A stretch of 64,000 nt of DNA from Desmodesmus armatus (lineage: Eukaryota > Chlorophyta > Chlorophyceae > Sphaeropleales > Scenedesmaceae). The notes beneath the pieces are model-generated. The model was not told the origin of the DNA. It saw nothing but the letters and a program-made list of their open reading frames with translations, and did no database searches. Of this stretch, positions 55,414-64,000 are shown one piece after another (position 1 is the first letter of the stretch; every line of letters begins with the position of its first letter). Position numbers and translations under genes: made by a program. The DNA lies in NCBI GenBank assembly GCA_007449985.2, contig VIIQ02000689.1, positions 186,001-250,000 of the forward strand, read 5' to 3'.

Positions 55414-58400
55414 TTAGCAGACGCCGCCCCGGGCAGATGACAGCAGGGTTTGTGCCATGGCGATCTGCTCGTTCTGGCCTGAGATCATGACTGCAAGACC
55501 AGTGCCCTGCAGGAAAGTGATGGTCACTTGTGCCCCGCTCTGGCTTGCAAAGAATGACAGGTGCTCAGCAATCAATTGCACCTCATACGCATTGATGGGC
55601 ACCACAATGCTCTTGAACCCACCCGAGCTGGCAGCCTGCTGCAGCTGCTGTTGTTGCAGCTGCTGCTGCTGCTGCAGCTGTTGTTGTTGCTGCTGCAGCT
55701 GCTGCGCCATCAGCTGCTGCTGTGCTGGCATGCCGCCCAGGCGGCCACCGCCCAGCATGGCTGGGCTGTTGCCGCGCAGTGCAGGCATGCTGAAGCTGCC
55801 CTCAAACTCATCAGCTTGGATATTGGCAGGACTTGACAGGCAGTGCTGGCCGCTGTTGTTGCCTACCATCTTGGTAGGCAGGCAGCACACCTGGCTGTTG
55901 GCCATCTGACGGGGCTGCAGGCCGGGCATGCTGCTGCGGGCAAACTGCGTGGCCATCTGCTGGAGGCGAAGACAGCGCAGCAAAGACAGCGCAGCAAAGA
56001 CAGCGAAGCAGCAGGGCAAGACATCACAGTCAGACATCAGCACACTCCCTGCACATGTAGGCAAACAGCACAAGCCCAGCACTATCAAATGCATGCAGCA
56101 TCAGCCAACACAAAAAAAATTCATCATATCAGATTGCATCATATCATATCAGATCAGATCGCAAAGATGTCATACCATATGAAATCATATCAGATTGCAT
56201 CACATCAGATCAAATCAAAGTGCAATCTTCATTATCATACCAGATTGGGTTGTCAACAACAAACAGCACCGTAAGCTCACTGTGCGCAACTACGCAGCTT
56301 TCACCCTGCACACCAGCTGGCACCAAGTGCCCATGCAGGCATGTTTCTGGCCCTGCCAAGGTGGCATAAGGCAGCGCAAGCAATACGAGCCAAGTCTACG
56401 CACACCAGCAATGCTTACCTGTGCCGCCATGGCTGGCTGCAGGTGCACCGGCATGCCCATGTTGAGGCCAGAAGTGTCACAGTAGTCCAACATAGCCTCA
56501 CACACATCATGCGCAGTGTAGCTCTGTGAGCCTGCGCCGTTGCCCTGCAGCATGACTGCAGCAGCGGGGCCCAGCAGAGCGGGATTGCCCTGCTGCATGG
56601 GCAGCAGCCGCATGACATTGGCATTCTGCAGCATCGCATACGGGTCCAGGCTGCCGCTCCCCAGGCCCGCAGCAGCAGCGGCCAGGTGCTGGCTGGTGCT
56701 GTGCAGCTCCTGGCTGTGGTGTCCTGCAAAGCCGGCCAGCTGGTGGTGGCTGTGGAACATAGGCAGGTAGCTAGAGCTGCTGGTGCTGGTGCTGCTCAGG
56801 GGGTGTGCTGAGCTGTTGAAGCTCATCACATTCACCCTGCTGGTGGTGGTGCTGCAGCCGCTGTTGAAGCCGGGCCTGCGGCTCTTCTTGACCGACATGG
56901 CCATGTCGTGGCCGGTGCGCGCGTCACGGAGCCACACGGGCTCGGCCTTGCTGCGGTTCAGCAGGTTCTCTGCCGCGTGCTTGGAGGAGTACCACAGGAA
57001 GCCGGACGCGCAGGGCTGCAGGATGGCAGGGGGACAGGGACGCGACAGCGCAGCGGCGAACACAGACAGATCGCAGGTCAGTGCAATCACTTGTGGGACA
57101 ATCTTTGTGCACCTTGTAGGTTTGCTTGCATTTGATTGGCATGATCCGCTATGTCAATCTGTACATTGATTACACCCAGAACCCAGTCTGTTGCCGACAA
57201 GCTCATGCATTAGATCGCAACGAAGTGTTGCAGGCTGTACTGTGGTGGTGCGCATGCAGCTGGCAAACAAGCACGGCTGCACGCTCTGAGCTAGCATGAT
57301 GCAGACAACAGGTGTGCAAGCGCCGCTGTCTAAACCCTAAACCCTAGACCCTGCCTGTCACTCACTCCTGCAGGGTCCTGTGACAGCCCAAGCTGCACCA
57401 CATGGCCAAACTGGCTCAGGGCACTGATCAGCGCCGACTCTGAGATGCTGACTGGGATGTTGCTCAGCAGAAGCTTGAAGGCATCAGGTGCGCAGCCCAT
57501 GGGCGCCTTGTCCACCTGAGGCATCACAGCAGCAGGCCGCTGCTTCTTGAGGTCCATCCACTCCACGACCATGGGGCAGTCGCTTCCGGGGAAGGTGTAC
57601 TCTCCATGCAGCTGTTGGATGGCGGCCCCAGCACTGCCGCGGTCCTTGTAGGTGATCAGACCACAGCCCTGCGCAGGAACACACGCGTCAGCGACAGCGG
57701 CAGCCACATGGGGGGCCTTGTCAACAAGGTGGAGATATGTTTGTTTCTTGACGGGCCACAGATTTGCTGAGAGCCCCGTGAATTTGCGCCACACTGGCCG
57801 ACTCAAAGTATAACATCATTACCTCACAAGGAAGATTGGTGGCAGGCGTAACAAGCCATAAGCTGTGCAAAGCATGCGGAAAGGCGCACCTTGCTGTGCT
57901 TGGCTCCTGCCCACGCCCTGAAGAGGTTGACCTCTGCCAGCTTGCCAAAGCTGCCGAACAGGGACTCCACCTCACTTGCCAGCGCGGTGGGGGGCACCTT
58001 GGCAAAGAAGATCTGCGCAGAACACACAGACGGTGCACAGGCTCAAGAAAGGTAAGAATGGCTGGTCAACATGATGGCATTCAACAGCAGACCGTCTGGA
58101 AAAGTGACAATCCCACGCATCCCTGCACTACGAGCACAAACCACATTTGCATGCAAGATGTGATGGCTTATGTGCAGAGCAGGCGCCCCATGCCTAAGAG
58201 CCGGTGCCACCCTCACAGTCTCACCGTGCGGTCTGCGTTGGCTGCCAAGGAGGTAGGCATGGCGTGGCCATCAGAGGACATCACCCCATGCTCGTCGGAC
58301 TGCAGCACCCAGTTGACTGACAGCTTCTGGAAGGCTGGCGGCAGCTGCATGTTGCCCAGCACGGCGGCAACCACCGCTGCTGCTGCCTCACTGGTGCCCA

Positions 58401-59074
58401 TGGTGACCAAGCCGCAGTTGCTGCCGATCACCAGACCATTCTCGCCATACATTTGTAGCTGCTCCACGACACCAAACTGGCTGAGCCATGCCTTGATGAC
58501 GTCCTCGGTGCAGTCTGCGGGGGCCTGGGTGAAGAGCAGCCTCCTGCGGTTGCGCAGGGCCTCCAGCTGGGCCTGCAGCTGTGTGCTGGCAAAGCTGCCA
58601 GAGAGCTGCTGCTTCTCGCCTGCTGCAGCGGCAGCGGCAGCCGCAGCCAGCGACGCCTGCATGCATCAATAGCACAGGAAAGGCAGCAGAGCATTTTAGT
58701 GTATTTGCAGGCTTGCTGACAACCACAAGGCTTGATGACAACAAGCAGGCTTGATGACAACAATCACACGCAATGCAGTTGGCATCATGTGCCGCTGTCA
58801 GCTGCAGCGTTGTCATACAGCCAGCCATCAACAAGTGCACAGCAAGCCAAAGGGACAGGCACCAGACACTTACGCTGTTCAGGCTGGACACCGGCACGAC
58901 AGTCAGATGGGGCACAGTATCTGCTGTCAGGGTGGGGACTGGCCCAGAGGATGTGTCTGAGCCTGGGGCACAGGCCATGGCGTGGCTGCCTGACAGCTCG
59001 AGCAGGCTGTCTGGCTGGAACTTTAAGTCAGGAGACGTGACCTGTGGTAGGACCACGAGGCCCTCGGCCATCAT
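55414..59074 (-). CDS. RNA-binding protein with three RRMs and a KH-like C-terminus
   Basis: Six exons, all phase 0: 58874-59074, 58225-58656, 57890-58012, 57366-57668, 56419-57015, 55414-55959 (733 aa). RRM1 is at about residues 105-180 (RRLLFTQAPADCTEDVIKAW). RRM2 is at about 212-290 (IFFAKVPPTALASEVESLFG and GCGLITYKDRGSAGAAIQQLH, with the TFPGSDCPMVV segment typical of CELF/FCA proteins). RRM3 is at about 316-385 (FKLLLSNIPVSISESALISAL and SGFLWYSSKHAAENLL). A low-complexity region follows, then polyglutamine (LQQQQQQ). At about 665-733 is a KH-like fold (FKSIVVPINAYEVQLIAEHL, SGAQVTITFLQG, GLAVMISGQNEQIAMAQTLL) that lacks a clear GxxG loop. Likely role: post-transcriptional control. The CELF-like RRM of the Chlamydomonas CHLAMY1 complex is the nearest comparison I can offer. 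The start is at MMAEGLVV (tandem ATGs at 59074 and 59071). Confidence 0.88.
57331..57352. repeat. Short telomere-like tract
   Basis: TAAACCCTAAACCCTAGACCC: two CCCTAAA plant-type telomere units and a variant third, just inside the intron after exon 4 of the RRM/KH gene. Confidence 0.7.
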
Positions 59075-59348
59075 GATGAGTTGCACCTGCCTCTGGAGCA
59101 GAAGCGCGCGGTGGGCGAAGGGGAGCGATAAGAGACGTAAGAACCTCGGCTGGGTACGTCAGGGGTCTTGGAATAATGATATGCACCAGACAAAGCAGCT
59201 ACAGTGTTGCTGGGAGACGTTTCGCTCACCAGGAAGGCTATACTCACAGCTCGGAGAAGTGTAGAGGCAGGCCCGCCAAGCTACACAGGACTGATTGTGA
59301 GGGGTTTTCAAGACTTAAAAGCAGCTTGTGGGCTGTGCTGTGCCTGGG
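59075..59348. promoter_or_regulatory. Upstream region of the RRM/KH gene
   Basis: About 270 bp between the start codon and the first copy of the 0.77-kb duplication. It presumably holds the 5' UTR and core promoter. No specific element is assigned. Confidence 0.3.
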
Positions 59349-60119
59349 TTGCACGATCGCTGATTCTGTGCTCTTTTTGGTATTCAAAACACTCGCGTCC
59401 GACCGTTCTTTCGATGGGGATGGACTGGAAATGGTGTGCAGGATGCGGATTGCCTCAACATGAGGGGGTTGCCGAGATTGCAATCTGCTTGTGTGGCTGG
59501 CGAGTGTTGTCATCGTTGGACTTTTTCCTGTCAGGCTTTGCGTGGGCGACATACGCCCAAAAAGTCCACTACAGCATACAAATGATCCTTGGGAATGAAA
59601 GCCGCCGTCTGGTGCACCATGCGGCAGCGTGCGATCAACACAGAAGTGATCAATGCCCCCCGGTTGCGCAAAATGCACTAGCTCCTACTGGATATTCAGC
59701 TGGTGTCCCTTCTATTGTACCACCAACACCAGCGCTCCACCCCGGCACAGTTGGAGCATATGTTGGCCACCTTGCAGGAGGGGGAGCGGCACGGCCAGCT
59801 GCCTGCCAGCAGCAAAAGGGGATTGCTTGAGTGCAGGTGTGTGGTCATTGAGTGCATGGTGTACCTATAAGTTGATGGTTTGCGCGGCCCCTCCGCGTGA
59901 CAGAACATACCACCCCCAATGTCTGTGCCATGTGAGGGGGGCCATGACCACATTGAATACCTGTCACAAGTGCTTTAGCGGGGGTTTACCCGGTGTACTC
60001 AAGTGTAGCATTAGGATCATCTCGTGTTGCTAAGGCTGCATGCCATGCGCAAATGCGCTCAATATGCTGGCGTACGCACTCCAGCGTACTCCAGCCACTA
60101 GCCCGGCACCCCCCTTGGT
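59349..60119 (+). repeat. Young 0.77-kb direct duplication, copy A
   Basis: Matches 62896-63666 with constant offset 3547 and only about two visible base changes (for example GGGAATGAAAG versus GGGATTGAAAG). It starts at TTGCACGATCGCTGATTCTG. It contains a plus ORF (MGMDWKWCAGCGLPQHEG..., 138 codons in the shared part) and a minus ORF (MHFAQPGGIDHFCVDRTLPH...). Neither resembles a known transposase. It may be a non-autonomous mobile element or LTR-like pair. Confidence 0.9.
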
Positions 60120-60262
60120 AGACTGTTGCTCACTCAGGCATAGATTGCCAAGACCCAGGCCTAGTTCATGTAAACCTGCTTCTCTGCCTAATACTATCTG
60201 GCTGCATTCTTCATTGCTTGTTAGGGCTGAAGACACGTCTTGCCAGCCACCTTAGGGCTTTG

Positions 60263-60466
60263 GGCGTGACAGCCTCACTGGCATTGGGCTAGCTCAGGGG
60301 CAGTGGGCATGTTGCACTACACTGAGCAAAAGGCACTGACGCAAGCAAACTGCAAGTGGTTCCTGACCGTCAATCAACCCTGCCGCTTCAGCCGGCTGCG
60401 CTGTAACCTGTAACCAAGTGCTGCACTTTGTATACAAACTGCATAGGCATGGTGGCCACATTTTGC
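60263..60466 (+). repeat. Direct repeat of about 200 bp, unit 1
   Basis: GACAGCCTCACTGGCATTGG through CAAACTGCATAGGCATGGTGG. It is repeated at 60665-60866 about 90% alike, 400 bp away. Its first 80 bp recur at 63910-64000, at the window edge. Confidence 0.9.
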
Positions 60467-60664
60467 TAATCCAGCTACAAGCTACAGCTGCGCACAGCTA
60501 CACGTGTCCAGGCAGAGGCTTTTGTGGTGTAGCTGACCTGGGGCCGCGTGCTGTATGACTAAAAAGTTACATCTGCTGCAGCAAATGCTGCAGCTACAGC
60601 CAGCTACATGGCTGCCCCTGTGGGTGGGACACGTAGCTGGCCAGGTGGTCAACACTTGCTGGGG

Positions 60665-60866
60665 GCCTGACAGCCTCAGTGGCATTGGGCTAGCTCAGGG
60701 GCAGTGGGCATGTTGCACTACACTGAGCAAAAGGCACTGACGCAAGCAAACTGCAAGTGGTTCCTGGTTCCAATCAACCTGCTGTTTCAGCCGGCTGCGC
60801 TGTAACCTATAACCAACTGCTGCACTTTGTATACAAACTGCACAGGCATGGTGGCCATAGCAGGCC
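60665..60866 (+). repeat. Direct repeat of about 200 bp, unit 2
   Basis: The second unit of the family described at 60263-60466. Differences cluster in the middle (TTCCTGGTTCCAATCAACC versus TTCCTGACCGTCAATCAACC). Confidence 0.9.
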
Positions 60867-61371
60867 ACATTTGGGTGCAGGGTGTTAGCACAGGGATTAC
60901 TTGAGTAGCTAGCATACTATGAACATGCAAGTCACATGCAAGCAGTGTATGAGGCATACCAACATAGTCCGACTCGGATAGCAAATTGGGGAGTGCATCG
61001 ACGGCAGGTGGAGTAGACAGCGTTGCCCTGCAAGAAAAGTGCTGGCATACTACTCAATAAGGAAAGCGTTCACCTGGTACAGGCAGGTGTGCATGGCTGC
61101 CTCTGGCCTGTATCCAAGTGTACCCAAGCGTTTCAATACAAGGTGCATGGTAATGCTTGATTATGTGGGTGCACACACAAATTTGCAGTACTGTCGTATC
61201 AAGCCAATTGCTAAGCCAATGCCCTTTACTGCACAGGCGTACACAACAAAGCTACTTTGGGATCTCTAGCACTAAGTTTGATGCAACATACCGCCCATGT
61301 CAACTCAATGTGCTTGGTCGTAAGGTGGAACGGGTTTTTGCCTCCTGGCAAGTGCTTCTGCTGAGCCAGAT

Positions 61372-62058
61372 TCACCAACCAGGCAGGTCCTGCTGACTCA
61401 GCAGGCGCCTGTTCATCTCGCTCACACGAGACTCAGCGGCATCGTCAAGGGGACCATTTGTTTTTTTTGTTGGGGGGGGGACAAGTTGGTATGCAACGCC
61501 ATTGAGAGGCAAGATAGCTGCACATGGAGCAGGGGTAAACACAATGGGGGGGGGGGGTGCAACAGCAGCTGGCTGTCCAGCGTTTTCACACGACCTGATC
61601 TTGTCAAAAAGACCACCTGTGTGTTGGGAGGATGGGAGGGCAGGAGGGTGACATGTGGGGCTACAAAGGGTTGCAACTCTTGTCTGCACCTGTGACATGT
61701 TTTTAGTGTCATGAAGACCCCCTTGCCATCTGTGGAGCCCCCGCGCCTTGGTTTTGGTGGGGTAGCGGTCCTTTGAAGCTGACACACTCTGTTTCTTATA
61801 TCCCAAGGATGTCTGTGCTCCATCCGGGGGGGGGGGGGGTGATCCCACACTCACGCACCCTTGCTCCCCTGGGGGCCCCTGATTTTGGGGGTTTGACCAG
61901 GGGGGGCAGACTCTCACCGGCTGGCCACACACAGCGTCATCAGGCAAACCCAACTGCCGAGGGTCCGAGGCAAAGCCTCGCCAGTGAGATACGCCTAACA
62001 CACCTATCCTAGGAGGTGTCCAGTGCCCGAACCAAAAAAGCATGCGAGTTGAACCCAC
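61372..62058 (-). other. Uncharacterised open frame overlapping a repeat
   Basis: A 228-codon minus reading. Its N-terminal part is the SINE-like repeat body. Its C-terminal part (GGLFDKIRSCENAGQPAAVA ... SRVSEMNRRLLSQQDLPGW) looks somewhat protein-like but matches no family I know. It is probably not a gene as it stands. Confidence 0.2.
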
Positions 62059-62100
62059 ACACCTCCTCGGTGGTGCTACAGCGACTCAGCGCAGCGCGAC
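61855..62100 (-). repeat. SINE-like element, copy 3, with tRNA-like head
   Basis: Read on the minus strand: a head from 62100 with CTGAGTCGCTGTAGC (A-box-like) and GGGTTCAACTCGCA (close to the B-box GGTTCGANTCC), then GCTTTTTT (Pol III-type terminator), then the body shared with copies at 16905 and 7405 (GTTAGGCGTATCTCACTGG, CGAGGCTTTGCCTCGG, GGCCAGCCGGTGAGAG, C tract). Only this copy shows the head. Confidence 0.6.
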
Positions 62101-62272
62101 CATGCACACCCGGCCAGTATTCACTGGCCGCCCCGATAACAGACGGAATCTAAACACAGACATCGATAGACAGATTGAAGTGGCATGAAAGGACCAGCAT
62201 ACCACCCTGCCAGCTGCAACTGCTTTACTGATGCTGCACACTGCTGCGCATTGGAGCTCCCTGCACTGCACC

Positions 62273-62432
62273 ATGCAGGCCACAACGGGTGAAACCATGC
62301 AGGCCACAACGGGTAAAACCATGCAGGCCACAACGGGTAAAACCATGCAGGCCACAACGGCTAAAACCATGCAGGCCACAACGGCCAAAACCATGCAGGC
62401 CACAACGGCTAAAACCATGCAGGCCGCAACGG
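62273..62432. repeat. 24-bp minisatellite, about 6.5 units
   Basis: Units of CATGCAGGCCACAACGG plus GTAAAAC, GCTAAAAC or GCCAAAAC. The length is a multiple of three, so all frames stay open. The plus frame repeats TMQATTGK/TMQATTAK; the minus frame reads CGLHGFTR. No evidence of translation. Confidence 0.95.
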
Positions 62433-62895
62433 CCAACAGGCACTTTGATGAGATGCACTCAGCCAACGAGCTGCTGCCCCCAGCTGAGGTCACCATGCAC
62501 AAAAAAAATTGCCAGCAATCCGCCTCAGTCTCCAAACTCACCGCAACACCGTCACATGTCGAAAAGCAACTGCTCCAGGTGGTGTGCGCCAACTACACAT
62601 AGTGGATCCCAGCACAAATCCTGATTGCACATGCGTATGTGTCACAACGTCACCCTGGTAGTATCCCATTCACTGTCGCTGGCACTGACAACACAAACTT
62701 CATATGAGCTGTCAAACACGCCTTTGTGCTCTACATAAGCTGCCGCCCCCTCATACTTACCTTCCGCCACTAATCCTCAACATCCCAGGAGGCGTGTCAG
62801 GCTCGTCTGAGTCCAGCACAGTGCTGTCCACCTGTGCTATGGATCCGCCTGCTGCCGCGCCAGCAGCAGATGCTGAGCGTCTTCGTCGCGCTCGC

Positions 62896-63666
62896 TTGCA
62901 CGATCGCTGATTCTGTGCTCTTTTTGGTATTCAAAACACTCGCGTCCGACCGTTCTTTCGATGGGGATGGACTGGAAATGGTGTGCAGGATGCGGATTGC
63001 CTCAACATGAGGGGGTTGCCGAGATTGCAATCTGCTTGTGTGGCTGGCGAGTGTTGTCATCGTTGGACTTTTTCCTGTCAGGCTTTGCGTGGGCGACATA
63101 CGCCCAAAAAGTCCACTACAGCATACAAATGATCCTTGGGATTGAAAGCCGCCGTCTGGTGCACCATGCGGCAGCGTGCGATCAACACAGAAGTGATCAA
63201 TGCCCCCCGGTTGCGCAAAATGCACTAGCTCCTACTGGATATTCAGCTGGTGTCCTTTCTATTGTACCACCAACACCAGCGCTCCACCCCGGCACAGTTG
63301 GAGCATATGTTGGCCACCTTGCAGGAGGGGGAGCGGCACGGCCAGCTGCCTGCCAGCAGCAAAAGGGGATTGCTTGAGTGCAGGTGTGTGGTCATTGAGT
63401 GCATGGTGTACCTATAAGTTGATGGTTTGCGCGGCCCCTCCGCGTGACAGAACATACCACCCCCAATGTCTGTGCCATGTGAGGGGGGCCATGACCACAT
63501 TGAATACCTGTCACAAGTGCTTTAGCGGGGGTTTACCCGGTGTACTCAAGTGTAGCATTAGGATCATCTCGTGTTGCTAAGGCTGCATGCCATGCGCAAA
63601 TGCGCTCAATATGCTGGCGTACGCACTCCAGCGTACTCCAGCCACTAGCCCGGCACCCCCCTTGGT
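62896..63666 (+). repeat. Young 0.77-kb direct duplication, copy B
   Basis: The partner of 59349-60119. Different sequence lies 5' of it. On the minus strand this 5' flank reads RARRRRSASAAGAAAG then STVLDSDEPDTPPGM, which may be part of a gene. After 63666 copy B carries about 123 extra bases (63667-63789) before the two copies resume alignment at TAGACTGTTGCTCACTCAGG. Confidence 0.9.
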
Positions 63667-63789
63667 GCAGTATTCGAAGCCCCCTTGGTGCATTTTGTGT
63701 CACAGGTACCAAGGGCCTTCACCAAGGGGTCAGTACAAGGCTCTGCAGCAGTGTGAACTTCTGGGGGTGGCTTCACAACCAAGAGCGTG
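63667..63789. other. Segment of about 123 bp present only in copy B
   Basis: Bounded by TTGG and GTGG, so copy A could have lost it by recombination between TGG triplets, or copy B could have gained it. It contains a second CCCCCTTGGTGCA. No ORF or known element. Confidence 0.7.
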
Positions 63790-64000
63790 GTAGACTGTTG
63801 CTCACTCAGGCATAGGTGGCCAAGACGCAGGCCTAGTTCATGTAAACCTGCTTATGTGCTAGCCTTATATCATCTGCCAGTGGCTGCAGGCTTCATTGCT
63901 TGTTAGGGCTGACAGCCTCAGTGGCATTGGGCTAGCACAGGAGCAGTTTGCTTGTTGAACTTCACTGAGAAACCGCTGTGACCAAAAACAAACTGCTGGC

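Noticed and set aside
62086..62592. A hydrophobic minus ORF with VVACMVL repeats
   Set aside because: Created by the 24-bp minisatellite.
1..64000. CRISPR arrays, operons, prophage or plasmid functions
   Set aside because: The DNA is eukaryotic nuclear. The tandem repeats lack CRISPR repeat-spacer structure and no prokaryotic genes were seen.

Overview
The window is nuclear DNA from a eukaryote, most likely a flagellated green alga (Chlorophyta, Chlamydomonadales-like). The evidence is intron-dense genes with GT-AG (occasionally GC-AG) introns, GC-rich exons, many CAG/CTG and CAC microsatellites and C/G homopolymers, and orthologues of basal-body and ciliary proteins. I cannot name the species. 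No prokaryotic genes, operons, CRISPR arrays, rRNA genes or complete tRNA genes were seen.

Layout. (1) 1-15689, minus: a very large SNF2-family helicase gene of the Rad5/HLTF/Uls1 type. Its 3' end, including the helicase C-terminal lobe, lies outside the window. It starts with SUMO-interaction-like motifs and a Cys/His/Trp module, and its introns are full of partial copies of neighbouring exon ends. (2) 16779-23046, minus: a MEAK7/EAK-7-like TLDc-domain gene. (3) 23717-30612, plus: a PIBF1/CEP90 orthologue that resolves into 18 phase-consistent exons (765 aa), divergent from MEAK7. (4) 31625-32624, minus: an unrecognised coiled-coil protein, opposite a small acidic plus-strand ORF at 32849-33202. 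(5) 38477-40468, minus: a cardiolipin-synthase-like CDP-alcohol phosphatidyltransferase in three exons (487 aa). (6) 41019-43626, plus: an hnRNP F/H-type quasi-RRM protein in five exons (538 aa). (7) 49598-50175, minus: an EFCAB10-like RIIa/EF-hand protein in two exons (147 aa). (8) 55414-59074, minus: a protein with three RRMs and a KH-like C-terminus in six exons (733 aa). (9) 59.1-64 kb: repeat-rich DNA with a young 0.77 kb direct duplication, nested shorter repeats, a minisatellite and a SINE-like element.

The genes do not form a pathway. Two (PIBF1, EFCAB10) point to a ciliated cell, two are RNA-binding proteins, one is mitochondrial lipid synthesis, one is probable TOR/lysosome signalling and one is chromatin/SUMO-linked. 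The large gaps (33.5-38.5, 43.6-49.6 and 50.2-55.4 kb) lack recognisable genes. They show strong T/G-versus-A/C strand asymmetry that matches the transcription direction of the nearest upstream gene.

The most unusual features are the exon-end copies with their splice sites throughout the SNF2 gene, the domain combination of that protein, and long perfect-looking hairpins in introns. Exon boundaries were set by eye from reading frame, splice dinucleotides and phase. Where phases chain without conflict the model is strong; where they do not, this is stated.
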